Source: Eutreptiella sp. 'Long Island Sound 2002' (lineage: Eukaryota > Euglenozoa > Euglenophyceae > Eutreptiales > Eutreptiaceae). From it: a stretch of 64,000 bases of DNA. The stretch lies in assembly GCA_964036045.1 (NCBI GenBank), contig OZ038393.1, positions 45,438,429 through 45,502,428 of the forward strand. Reading direction: 5' to 3'. Position 1 is the stretch's first letter; every line of letters begins with the position of its first letter. The notes under the pieces were generated by a model. The model searched no databases, was not told the origin of the DNA, and worked only from the letters and a program-made list of their open reading frames with translations. Below are positions 30,601-41,545 of the stretch, piece after piece. The translations under genes and the position numbers were made by a program.

Positions 30601-31660
30601 CCCGGCACCGCGAACACACATGCCACACAAATAGAGCGCAGCAACTTGAGGAGGGTAAACAGCAAGCGGAGGGGGTCCCCATAACACATGGGCCCAGACC
30701 CCCGATAAGTGGGGGCCATGCCCCAAATGACACCTGCAGATCCAATCCGCACGCTGAAAAACTGCCGCAAGCGGCCCAAAATACATACACCAACGGACCA
30801 TGGCAGCCAATGTGCCAGCACGGCTTCCCATGCAGTCCCCGCCGTCCGCAAGCTTCCCCTACCCATGTCCACGTCCTTCCCAAGCCACACCAGGCGCGTA
30901 ACCGGCTCCAGTGTGCTCTTAGGGCTTATAACCCCAGCTGCCATACGTAACACCTCTACCTCAGAGCCTGCTCACGCACTCGCGCCTTACCCCGTCCCAC
31001 AATGAGCGCATTGTCAATGTAGATTAAAACCAACACCCCTACCGGACCAATCTCCTCCACTAGATGCCCCAAGACTTTTTGGCACATAATTGGACTATAT
31101 TTCCAACCAAAAGGGAAACACCTTAAAGACAAAACTCCTCCGTCACCATCCGAAATACGGAATGCGCCCCAAAAAGCCGGAGGGAGGAGCAGCGACCAAA
31201 AACACTTGATGAGGTCAATATGGCACATACACGGCTCCTCATCTCCCACCCCCCCTCGGGGAGGCCTAGCACCTCGCACACCAGCCGCACGCCCCTGGCC
31301 CGACCATAGAAGGAGGGTAGGAAAAACGATGAACCCTCCTGTGCCACCTACGCCAACATGGCCAGGACCTCCACTGATGGAAGCGAAAACTTCTCTCGTT
31401 TCTCGGGCAAATCCCTATTCACCGGGACCAAGTTCACTATCAGGCTACACTCATCAATCGTCTTAGGAATGATGACAACCCCCCTGTTCGGGCCCGGTGA
31501 CCACGGCGGGAGGGGGAACAACAAGTTCTGCCTACGCTAAGCATGCAATATGACCACCGCCTCGACCGACGGGGTCCAACGCCAGAAAAGTGGCGACTTG
31601 CTACTGACAAAAAAAAACTCGGGTACATACCGCCCCCAAATATCAGCCACAATAGGTATA
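30600..31660 (-). pseudogene. Reverse transcriptase of the DIRS-like element
   Basis: Motifs in order on the minus strand: VIIPKTIDECSLIVNLVPVN (fingers), HIDLIKCFWSLLLPP with the first catalytic Asp, CFPFGWKYSPIMCQKVLG, then YIDN at 31021-31010 where YIDD is expected, so the second metal-binding Asp is Asn. After a -1 frame change near 30960 come GVISPKSTLEP and VWLGKD, the thumb and KS/LG motifs. Likely inactive. The first part is in a different frame from the 31279-30956 frame. Confidence 0.7.
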
Positions 31661-32439
31661 TTCTCCACCACCCCCAAACCCCTGCGCAACACTTCTAGGC
31701 GACGTGCAACCATGAAGCAACGATTACCATACTCCTGAATCGAGGGAGGACAGAGCCGCAGTGATTAAGGGCAAGAAATCCGGCTGCCGCAGGTCCTTAG
31801 CCGCCTCCACCCCCCAATCCAAGAATTGGATGAGGCACCGCTGCAACAACCCCGGCGGGAAGGCACGCACGCAGGTTTCTCAACCACACATCCCACTCAA
31901 GGCACCGCACGCCCTCCCGAGCCCACCGACCCGCCTCCGACCCGGCGGGAACTACCGCTCGGGCAGCCGCACCCACGAGCCTTGCTGGGCATGCTTCCTT
32001 CCCCTTTCCCAAGACCCACGCGACCGCACCCGTCCTGTGTGCCGCGATGCGGAGCGGAGATAGAAGAGGTGCCCGCTGATGGGGGGGGGGGTTCAGCACC
32101 GACGTCAATGACCTCCTCTCTGCCCTGGTGCTCACCTCCACGCTCAGACCCCGGGCACCCCTCAACAGCCGCAAAGGCCAGAGGGGCACTCGGGACCTTT
32201 GCGCTCCCACCCTCGGCAGGACTCTCTCCTCATCTCTCCCCACCACCATGCCTAGCACGCCGGCTGTCTCTGTGCTCCGGTCTGTCCCCTCGCTGATTGC
32301 GGTCTGCCCTAGACTCGGTGTCTGCATTCCCACCCCTCTACCCTCCAACGTCTTCTGCCGGCACCACGTCTTTATCGTGCACACAGAGGGCCAGCAGCTC
32401 CCCCAGTAAGATGTCTTTAGGGGACACAACTCTCCACTC

Positions 32440-33233
32440 TCACTCCATGTCCCCTTGGGCACCAGGCCACGGCAGCTCCACGTTGTCTGCCACGACGAAG
32501 TCGTCCGGGGCGTGGCCGCAGTGGGCCGCCACCGATTCAGACATCCAGCGAACCCACTAGGCAAGCCATCGGACCGGTAACACCAACCGGTGCGGGGCCG
32601 CCGACCCCCCCCACCTCCTCCACACGTGCCATGGCGCGTGGGTACTTGCGCAGCCGCTGAGGGCGCGTGCCATGACCATGTGGAGGTAGGCGGACCCTTG
32701 CGGGCAGAAGTGCGCCAGGGGACCGCGGACGTGGACCCCTAACCGTTCAACCAACGCAACCACGACGTGCCGTAGCTCCCCATCCGCCCCTTGACGAAGT
32801 GTGTGTCACACTTGACGGTGTGAAACCCGAGTCCCCCGGTACGGGATGCTCAACGCTTGATGGGGGCTACCTCGCCCACCTGTAGCAGGCACGTGAACGA
32901 TAGGACGGCATTGCCGTACACAGTCCAGTCTGCTCTGCAATGACACAACATCGTGAAAGCTATGAGCTCCTCCAGTCCCGCGTACGGGCGCGCCACGGCT
33001 TGAGACGTCGACCATCTTGCACATCTCCAAACCTTGCCGGTGACGAACTCTGGTAGCCATCCCATCTCCTCCAATGCCAACAGTGCGGATACCGCCCCCC
33101 AGAGGAAGCTCCTGGAGTACCCCAGCCCCAACAGTTGGTAAAGATACCCGCAGGCTTCGGTTTCCAACTTGGCGACCGGCATGTAGCCGACCCAGAGGGC
33201 CAACTTCCTGTAGTGGGTACAGTATGTACCCAT
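32440..33233 (-). pseudogene. Tyrosine recombinase of the DIRS-like element
   Basis: The first frame (33233-32850) has the N-terminal core-binding pattern, LEELIAFTMLC, and LSFTCLLQVGEVAPIK. The last aligns with the box that normally reads R-x-G/S-E, so the catalytic Arg is Gln here. A frame change leads to WHVWRRWGGSAAPHRL, matching the H-x2-R box. A TAG at 32559-32557 is followed in the same frame by WVRWMSESVAAHCGHAPDDF, the region of the second His/Trp. The catalytic Tyr is not visible. These enzymes would insert a circular cDNA. The copy is probably inactive. Confidence 0.55.
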
Positions 33234-33500
33234 TGTGCTTTTCGCCCATAACGATGCTTGCAGGCAGGGGGGTCCTTAACGCAAAAAAACAAGTTGTTTG
33301 AGAACCTGGTATTTTTAAAAGCGCCCGCGGACAGTACATGCCTTCACCCCGGTGTTCCCAATTGTTCAACCCTGAGTCCCTAGCCCAAATTTGTATAAGC
33401 ACACAACCATATGATCCTAGCCCCACATGTGTTGCATGATAGCATCCGAACCCTACCTCACACCCTGCACAATTCAACATGAACAAGAGCAATGCTTTTT

Positions 33501-34480
33501 TCAATCAAATCCAGTGCCGCAGTGCTCGACCACCCGAATGTTCCATCGCCCGTGGCACAGCTGATAACAAACCCCCTGCAAGTGGTACAACCTCTGGAGA
33601 TGCACGCTGACATGCTCCATAAGCTCACCCTCCCCCCCGCTGACACTCAAACCATGCTTCCTGGAAATGGCTTTGAAATCAACTTTAGTCCACTCATGCA
33701 ATTTCCCCCTCTCCATTGCCTTCGATTCCACCTCGTCCACACCACCTCGTCCACAGCATACACAACCACCAACTGCGCGGCAGGGTTAGAAGAGGTAGAG
33801 GGGACAGCTGATGGGTTACGAAGGTCAGAAGAGGAGCTACTAGCAACTTCACCTAGCTGCTCCAAATCCTCGTCCTCACTGTCTTCGTCCTCACCCTCCA
33901 ACCCAACCCAATACACATCTCCAATGTCGGCATGACGTGTTGCCCTCTTGGGGACAACCCACAAATCTTGATTGTCCAACTGAACCTCTGCGTGACCATC
34001 CTATGGCAAAGAAATTGGCAAATCCTTGAAAGCAGCAAACCCAAGCAAACCACCATCTTCCACCTCAACCGCATACCCTTGCTTCCGTTTGCGCGGGCGG
34101 AAAGGGGTCTTGTGCAGATCATCAAAAACCTCAAAGGAGTCTAAGCCCCAATCCTCTAGTGCCTCCTCATTGCACCTGACCCACAGCGTCTCACACATGC
34201 GCTCCGTGGTTTGGCCAAAGTCCGTAGCCGTCACGTAGCTAAACACTCTCTCACAGGAACACGAGCTTGCCTCAACCCAATCTTCCACTGTAGCACGACC
34301 ATCCCACTCACTTCCCTTGAATCGTGTTTGCACGTCTTCAAACAAACTGCCAAGAAACTTCATCCGGCTACCCTTGATGAGGCTACTCCCTACGTCAACA
34401 CCCAACGATTCCTCCCACCCCCCTGTAATGACATTGACGCATGGTGTGCAACAGCTGTGTGCACATCACGTTCATCAAAC
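33501..34480 (-). pseudogene. Unrecognised gene upstream of the recombinase (acidic tract, SAP-like end)
   Basis: A minus-strand frame reads SLFEDVQTRFKGSEWDGR, then EALEDWGLDSFEVFDDL, a basic PFRPRKRKQG, TAG at 34003-34001, and in the same frame DGHAEVQLDNQDLWVVPKR and a Glu/Asp/Ser-rich tract (GEDEDSEDEDLEQ). A frame change near 33740 gives WTKVDFKAISRKHGLSVSGG and ELMEHV, resembling the helix-turn-helix of a SAP DNA-binding motif. It ends at TGA 33503-33501. It may be a gag-like protein of the DIRS-like element, as it lies just 5' of the recombinase on the same strand. That is inference only. Confidence 0.45.
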
Positions 34481-34544
34481 CCTGGACGGCGCCGACCCAT
34501 GCCCCCTTGGTCGCTTGAACTTTCGTGCTTGTGGCACAAACCAA

Positions 34545-35275
34545 ACCTTCAGAGCGGGGGACAAAATCAGAAATGGCCCACTTGTGGGCAAGGTGGCTAC
34601 GTAACCCCTGCCGTCTCGGGGATCCCCTCCGCTTCAGAGCGGGGGGCAAAATCAGAAGTGGCCCACTTCTGGGCAAGGTGGCTACGTAACCCCTGCCGCC
34701 TCGGGGATCCCCACCGCTTGCGCAGGGGGGTGAATCAGAAGTGGTCCACTTGTGTGCAAGGTGGCTACGTAACCCCTGCCGCCTCGGGGATCCTCTCCGC
34801 TTCAGAGCGGGGGACAAAATCAGAAGTGGCCCACTTGTGTGCAAGGTGGCTACGCAACCCCTGCCGTCTCGGGGATCCCCACCGCTTCAGAGCGGAGGGC
34901 AAAATCAGAAGTGGCCCACTTGTGGGCAAGGTGGTTACGTAACCCCTGCCACCTCGGGGATCCCCTCCGCTTCAGAGCGCAGGAAAGAATAAGAAGTGGC
35001 CCACTTGTGGGCAAGGTGGCTATGTAACCCCTGCCGCCTCAGGGATCCCCTCCGCTTCAGAGCGGGGGGCAAAATCAGAAGTGGCCCACTTGTGGGCAAG
35101 GTGGCTATGCAACCCCTGCCGCCTCGGGGATCCCCACCGCTTGCGCAGGGGGGTGAATCAGAAGTGGTCCACTTGTGTGCAAGGTGGCTACGTAACCCCT
35201 GCCGCCTCGGGGATCCCCACCGCTTCAGAGCGGGGGGCACAATCAGAAGTGGTGCGCAAAAGAGGGCGGAATTGC
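34545..35275. repeat. ~85-bp tandem array, about 8.5 copies
   Basis: Each unit carries CAGAAGTGGCCCACTTGTGG, an AAGGTGGCTACGTAACCCCT segment, and CTCGGGGATCCCC. Copies start near 34564, 34650, 34735, 34821, 34906, 34992, 35077, 35160 and 35245. One variant has TTGCGCAGGGGGGTGA in place of TTCAGAGCGGGGGG and occurs in two non-adjacent units, suggesting higher-order duplication. All frames are repeat-driven. Confidence 0.92.
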
Positions 35276-35329
35276 TATGTTACTCCTGCTTTCTCGGCGA
35301 TCCCCAAAAAGGGGGGATAGACATGGCCC

Positions 35330-35420
35330 ACGTTGGGGCGGGGCAAAAAGGCCTCTTGGGGCGGTCCTTAAGGGGGGTCCTTAACAAAAAAAAATCTCGT
35401 CCTTAAGGACCGCCCTGCTT
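35330..35420. repeat. GGGCGGTCCTTAA module, copy 1
   Basis: TTGGGGCGGTCCTTAAGG, GGTCCTTAACAAAAAAAAAT and CCTTAAGGACCGCCC follow one another, ending in a near palindrome. The same module recurs in the same orientation at 39240-39315. Shorter relatives lie at 33255-33300 and 38970-39010. Confidence 0.75.
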
Positions 35421-35429
35421 GTAGGGCAT

Positions 35430-36632
35430 CCACGGAGGTGACCTCATCCTCCTTGCATAACCGTCGCCACGCTGCCCATACAAGACGCCAGACCACGTTG
35501 TCCCCGTCCCGGACGTTGGCTGGCCACGAGACCACCACTCCTTTGCGGGACTTGGGCTCCGCGCGCCCGACCGGGCAGCGCCCCCATCAGTCGAACCCTG
35601 GGCACTTGTGATACCAGTGGTACTTCACGCCCCGCCTGGCATTCTTGCATGCACGACACGTTGTCACTGGCGCGCATGCAACATCCATCGGCTCCGCGCC
35701 CGGCTTCGTTGTGTACAGCCTGCGATCTCCCTCTATCCGGAACTTGGCACTCATGGCCACCAGTTTGCGCGCCACCACCTCTTCCTCCGCAGCCCCCGTA
35801 CAACCTTGCGATCTCGCAGGTAGACCGGGATCTTCGTCCTCCGCCTCCGCTAGTCAGCCGCTCCTTTGGGGTCAAGACCCCTCTTAGCGCGGTATGTGGA
35901 CAGGGACGTCACCGTGAACGTCTAGACTGCCAGGACGAAGTCCCTCAGGCGGTCGATCTCCTCATCAATCATGGATTCTAGACACCAGACTCCGGTGTCT
36001 GTAGCATCAGAGTCCATAACAGGGGCCAAATCATCCAGCGTGGCATCACCGAACTTCTCCTTGTTCCGAAAGTGCGACACATACTCTTGGGCCGGCACCT
36101 CTCTGCGCCATAGCAGCGTGGACAAAGCCAACAGGCTGGCATAGACCCACTGTGGTTTGGCATCCAGCTCGCGAACTTTCAGCAGCTCAGCCTTGCACAG
36201 CGGGGGCACCCCCACCGTCTTCCTCTTCGCTGCGGCTCAGGACTTCGCACTCACCTCCACCAGCTCCTTGCGTGGCCCCTCCATGGCCATACGCTGGTCC
36301 TCCACCAGTTTCCTCAACTCCTGCAGTTCTGGCGTGGCGGTCTGTTGTGGCGCTGACTTCACAAAGCCCACTCCCTCCACATCGAGACTGCATTGCGCCA
36401 TAACGCCAAAAAAAAAAGCACCAATCATTTTCGGTGAACCCATCTCACTGTCCAGCGGCACCGCAAACTTCTTCACAAATGTGTCCTCCCACTCTTTCCT
36501 CCTGTTCATCAACACCAACAATGCCATTTCAACCGTCGACGCTGCTCTTGCGATTTCGATGTGGGGCACCGAATCGATAAAGGTGGAGCAAATACTGCCC
36601 CTGGCAAACGCCGCAAAATCTGTCATCGCCAT
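35430..36632 (-). pseudogene. Unrecognised gene with coiled-coil and Cys/His cluster
   Basis: The minus-strand frame starts near 36632 and contains ELQELRKLVEDQRMAMEG, a coiled-coil-like stretch. TGA (36239-36237) is followed in frame by the basic AAAKRKTV, then KAELLKVRELDAKPQWVYAS and EEIDRLRDFVLAV. TAG at 35924-35922 and TAG at 35852-35850 interrupt the same frame. After a frame change, SAKFRIEGDRRLYTTKPG leads to TTCRACKNARRGVKYHWYHK followed by Cys, a possible zinc-binding knuckle. Not recognised; could be a transposon protein, since the region is flanked by inverted AGGGCGGTCCTTAA ends at 35405 and 38976. Confidence 0.45.
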
Positions 36633-36659
36633 GTCTGCTGGCTGGGTCTATACTTAGTA

Positions 36660-39050
36660 ACCACGGAGTTTGACTCTACGTGCAACCCACTGCAGGCGTG
36701 CAGGCTCAAATGCAAAAATTGCACTGCACCAAGATACGCACACATGCACACCGCACGCCACAAACCATAGATCAGAACGTGATCTAAGAGCCACAAGCCG
36801 CCCTGCTGCATCATGCTAGAGTGACGCCCATATTCGTGCCACTTGTCTTGGCTGCACACTTAGCCATAACAAGAAAGGACCTTGGATCTTCATGAAGCTC
36901 TAATCGTATGAAATCCAGATCGAACTATGGAGTACGTATTGTGGTCTCAGAGCCCTAAATAGTAACCACAAGGCATGTCACAAAGAGAGGTACATAAAGA
37001 AACCGCCTGCGTGTGTATGTATATATCCTCTAATCTACACCCCTGTCGCCATTTCGAGGTGGCTCCACAGCATGGTTGTGGGTGCACCACAAGTGTACAA
37101 CTTGGTGCATTCATGTGGTTTAAGTTGGGTCCAAATAGCCTCAAAATGGGCGCAATTATCCTGTTTGAGGACCCCAAATGGTACAAGATCCTTTTTGGGA
37201 AAAAACGTTTTTGACCCCTTTTCACACATTTTGGTCACAAAATGATCCATTTTCCAGGCCTTTTGGGACTTTGGTGGGTCACAAAAGGTTCAAAACGGGC
37301 TTAAGACAGGTTCGTTTGACTTGATTGTGCACCCCAAATGGTCCAGGATCAATATTGGAAAAACGGGCTCGAAACGGGCTGAAAACACTTGTTTCAGCAT
37401 CCAAGTGGTCCAGGAACAACTATGAAACAAATCGTTTGTTTCGCCCCCAGGGACACTGCTGGACCCACTGTTGGCTCTAACAACACTGACAGCAGCAAAA
37501 CCAGAACAATTGTTGCGGCAGCTGCTGTTGCTGCAGAATTTGTCCTATTGCCCCAGAAAAAGAAATAAAAAATGTACGACGGATATGATGTGTAACCTGC
37601 AATAGGCTGCTGCAAGCTGCAACTTGTTGCAGCCTCACTTCACACCTATTGTGGAACCATCCCCAACCCCAGATGTGCCATGTGTGCAGTTGAATGGCTG
37701 AAAACCGGATCCAGCGGCCATATAATCACACACCGCCAGGATTTTCAGAGAGGTAAAACTTGGAGACATTTGACCTTCGGTTTAATGCAGATGGGAGGAG
37801 GGAGGAGGGCACTGGTGCTATTGTTCTCCTAATGACTTTTGTGTTGCTGCCAGTGGATTGTGTGGCGCACATCCTTTGGTGCAGTGTTGTACATCCTTTG
37901 GTGCAGTGTTGTACGTTCCGTCGCTGTCCATCTCTCCAGAACAAAGTCTGCAGCTGACCATACCTGAATGTGGGGATCCTGATTGTTGATGAAGGTCTTG
38001 ACAGGGCCAAACTTTTTGGCCTGAAAATAGAACCGCCGGACGATTCCATTAGTAATTCCTGTGCACATGCATCAGCATAGCATGGCAGATACAGACATGC
38101 AGTGCTTGAATGAATCAAAGGGGTCGTGAGGCTAAATGCCATGCAATCAAAATGCACACCAACCCGCAGCGCTGTTGCTTCACAAGCAAACTACCTCATG
38201 GCAAGAGGACCTACGTCAAACCCGTTCATTCAAAGGCAGGAAGTTAGCTAGCAGATCATACCCACATGCGCACACTAACCCCGCCAACCCACCTCATAGC
38301 ACACTCCTGCTTTGTCGCTGCTTACACATGGGGGATATACTGCACCTGGGGCCGTACACGGGCATGGGGTAGCCTGATGATGTGCACTGGAGAAATGTGA
38401 TAGTGTGCGCAGACACCGCAGAAACCCAGGTAAGCAAGTCCAGGGGGCATCTCCCTTGCAAGCATATTGGGGCTACATCAACTGGGTCAGGGCTGGAATG
38501 GGGTAACCTTTGAAGCGTGCAGCATGAGGACCTTTTCTCCTGACACACGCTGTGAAACATACCTGGATTTGGGTTTGGCCCTGGGACGGACGAAGCTGTG
38601 AGAAAGAGCGTGGGTGATCATGGAATATTGGCTATGGTCTGCATACAAGCAGAAGCAAAATCAATGGGCAATGGCAGCATCGAAACACGCAATTGAAGGT
38701 TGTGGCAATGAAGCCTGTGCAAATCCATCTTTATTCTCCTGATCCAGACCCAAGAGTAGCGATGAACCCTCTCCTTCACTATGTTCATGAGAACGAAGGT
38801 CCAAGGATGTGTGTGCATCCCCTCGATGCACACAGGCCATCGCGAGAGAGGGAGGAAGCTTGAGGGGGCCCATGCACATGTGTGGGAGGGCAGAGGCAGG
38901 GGGCAGTTATGTCCTGAAAGCCCACCCCCCGAGTCTTCGACAATCCATACTGCTCGAATCAATCTGTCCCCCGGACAGGGCGGTCCTTAAAGGGAAAAAA
39001 AAAAGTGTTCCGTTACACAGTTTTCCCCAAAAAGCCCTCGGGCACTCCAT
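36660..39050. other. Non-coding stretch with a diverged copy of the dispersed repeat
   Basis: 36990-37470 resembles the 20.7-23.2 kb repeat family (CCTCTAATCTACACCCCT at its edge, AAACACTTGTTT, TGGTCCAGGAACAACT). The rest shows only short frames and a 24-bp duplication near 37870-37915. I see no gene. Confidence 0.5.
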
Positions 39051-39059
39051 GTTCAACCA

Positions 39060-39245
39060 TGGTTGGTGGCGGCTGGCGGTTGGCGGTTGGCGGCGATTGG
39101 CGATTGGCAGTTGGCAACTGGTGGTTGGTGGCGGTTGGTGGTTGGTGATTGGTGGTTGGTGGCGGTTGGTAGTGGTTGGCGATTGGCGGCAGTTGGTGGC
39201 GCTAGGTGGTTGGCAGTTGGTGGGAGTTGGCGGTTGGCCGTTGGT
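39060..39245. repeat. GGTTGGYGG minisatellite
   Basis: Nearly 190 bp of GGTTGGCGGTTGGTGG-like 7-9 bp units. The copy of the GGGCGGTCCTTAA module at 39240-39315 borders it on the right, and a shorter relative at 38970-39010 lies on the left. Confidence 0.9.
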
Positions 39246-39315
39246 GGTCCCTTGGGGCGGTCCTTGAGGGCGGTCCTGAACAAAAAAAAATCTGGTTCCT
39301 TAAGGCCCCCCCCCC
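39240..39315. repeat. GGGCGGTCCTTAA module, copy 2
   Basis: TTGGGGCGGTCCTTGAGG, then CGGTCCTGAACAAAAAAAAA and CCTTAAGGCCCCCCC. It matches 35330-35415 with a few changes and is in the same orientation. Confidence 0.75.
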
Positions 39316-39424
39316 CCCGATGCCCCAAGTTTTGAAACCAGCGTTCAGCTTCCGACACTTGGAAGCGCATCCCTGGAGGGCAGCGTGGCACCGGCCATTT
39401 TAGTACCCTGCTGTCAGTTCCAAT

Positions 39425-40225
39425 CTTGTGGGTATAGGGTTCGGAACTAACAATGCCACTTGGTGGAAAATCCACAAATGGATCCCCCTGACATGAAATT
39501 TTCATGTGAGCAAAAGAAAAAGTCCAATCCTACGGGTATAGGGTCAGGAACCAATTATACCACTTGGTGGGAAATCCAGAAATGGATCCCTCGTACATCA
39601 AAACTTCATGTGGGACACAAAGGGACACACAATGAAAATTCCACTCCTATGGGTATAGGGTTAGGAATTAACTCACACCATTAACTTCTTGGGAAATCCA
39701 AAAATGGATCCTCCCCTACATCAACACTTCATCCGGGACACAAAATAAAAACACCAATCCAATGGGTATAGAGCTCGGAATTAAATATCCCACTTGGCGG
39801 GAAATCCAAAAATGGACCCGCCCCCCACATCAAAACCTCATGTGCAACACAGTGGGTCACAAAATCCTATGGGTATGGGGCTAGGAACTAAATATGCCAT
39901 TTGGTGGGAAATTCAAAAAATACATCCCCTCAACATCAATGCAGAATGTGGGACACAGAGGGAATATCCGCATGCTGCGCATTACCTTTACCACATGTTT
40001 TCCCGTGTGTTTTCCCAGAACTGCTCAGGATTTTCCCGTCCTAAAACAACCTCTGCGTAGTGGAGCCCCCTTGGTGGTAGGCACGGTTGCTTTAAGCACG
40101 GTTGCTTGGTTGGGACAGGTGGCCCAATCTTTGTGCTGCTTGCAAGCCGCGTTAGGTGCCCCCCCACAACATAAAACTTACAACCCTATGGGTATAGGGT
40201 TAGGAATGAATTGTGCCACTTGATG
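39425..40225. repeat. ~110-bp tandem satellite
   Basis: Units carry CCTATGGGTATAGGGTTAGG, CACTTGGTGGGAAATCC and AAAATGGATCC. Starts fall near 39425, 39530, 39645, 39760, 39870 and 40185. Spacing varies from 105 to 120 bp, and about 200 bp of unrelated sequence separates the last two. Confidence 0.85.
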
Positions 40226-40239
40226 GGAAGTCCCAAAAT

Positions 40240-40710
40240 GGATCCCGCGGACGTCCAAACCGCCGCCGTTGATCTTTTAAGGCCGGAGGAGGTTCAAATA
40301 ATCAACGCTTTCCCTTACACACCGTTGGGAGGCCAACAAATCCCTGGCGTTGATCCTACAAAGGGTGGAGAGCCCGTGGGGAGTGCAAGAAGAACCCCGT
40401 GTTGATTCATTGAAGGGTGCTAAGGGTGTAAATATGTAATCAACACTTGCCCCTGCACACCACGATGCTCTGAGGGCTGGATAGAATGTAAATAATCAAC
40501 CACCGAGCTTACACATCATGGGGAGGCCACCGAACCCCTAGGGTTGATCCTCTAGGGGGTGGTGAGGGTGTAAATAACCAATGCTTGCCCTTGCACACCA
40601 CGGGGGGCCCAGCAAACCCGCAACGTTGATGCTTTGAAGGGTGGAGAGGGTCCAAATAATCAAGGCCTACCCTCATACACCATGGGGAGCGCACCAAACT
40701 CCCAGTCTTT
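40240..40710. repeat. ~90-bp satellite next to a transposon end
   Basis: Five degenerate units with AATAATCAACGCTT, ACACACCRTGGGGAGGCC and GTTGATCCT. The reverse-complement form makes the array at 61100-61745, which also abuts a terminal repeat. Single or few copies occur near 41800-41940, 42700-42800, 43715-43830 and 51795-52020. Confidence 0.8.
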
Positions 40711-40713
40711 TAC

Positions 40714-40790
40714 CCTAGGTACACACTAGATAACCCAATTTCGTTCTAGCCTAGAACGACATCGTTTGGACGTTCTAGCCTATAAAATGT
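40714..40790 (+). repeat. GTTCTAG-family left end (L1)
   Basis: CCTAGGTACACACTAGATAA, then CCCAATTTCGTTCTAGCC and further TTCTAGCC repeats. It matches the inverted complement of the ends at 54304 and 57883 and the direct end at 61751. Confidence 0.7.
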
Positions 40791-41219
40791 CTCACCAAAA
40801 CATAAATCGTTCCACTCCAGACGGTCTGCAATAGAACGCAAATAGTGAGAGACAATATTAGATTTGTTTTGGTTTGTTGAATTGCACTCGAAGTGGCTCG
40901 GGATAGGTTGTTGGTAATAGTTTGTACATGAGGATGGGGAGGGGGGTCCATACCGGTCACAAGGTGAACCACCCCCACGCGGGACCCCTCCCAATACACT
41001 GCCACCAGTTGCACGAGGGCGGAATGGAGGGGTGACAACCTACTAGGAACCTTCGGGGTCCCGGTTTCCCGCGAACATGGTCTCCGACCGTCGCCCGCTT
41101 TGGGGGGGAGGGTATCTTCTGTTTCTTGAGAAGCGAGGCGGGTGCAAGGGGAAGGGAGGGAGTAAATGGGGGACACTGCTCGGCATTATGGCGTGTGTGT
41201 TCTTGCCCGGTACAAAGAG

Positions 41220-41545
41220 GGAGGGGACCCCAAAACCTGTGATGCAATGGGAGGGGACCCAAGAACCCCTGTTTCACAAGGTTTATTGGGTGGGGACTCG
41301 AGAACGGCAGCAACCGATGGTCTTTTGGCAAGGGACCCAAGAACCCATGTTGACAATGGAATATTGAGAAAGGATACAGGAACCCCTGTTGCAACCAGTT
41401 TAATGGGAGGGGTTGCGAGGACCCTCGAAGGGGACCTGAGAACCCCGCACACCTCGGTAGCGGTAGGTGACCCTCCCCCCCTAGTATCCAAATGGAGGGG
41501 TGCTGGGATAGGTTGGTTGGTTGGTTGGCTGGCTGGTTGGCTGGC
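41220..41545. repeat. ~50-bp tandem units and a GGTTGGCT microsatellite
   Basis: GGGACCCAAGAACCCATGTT-like units repeat four to five times up to about 41440, followed by GGTTGGTTGGCTGGCTGG at 41510-41545. The 277-codon antisense frame 41790-40957 reads through these units and is not a supported gene. Confidence 0.7.

Larger units (their letters stand above)
29995..33300 (-). mobile_element. Decayed tyrosine-recombinase (DIRS-like) retroelement
   Basis: On the minus strand a tyrosine-recombinase-like region (33300-32440) is followed by a reverse transcriptase (about 31660-30600) and RNase H (30600-29995). YR plus RT/RNase H without an integrase defines DIRS-type elements. Frameshifts occur within RT and between RT and RNase H. 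TAG codons interrupt conserved regions at 32557, 30597 and 30301 without loss of alignment on either side. Terminal repeats were not identified. Confidence 0.7.
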
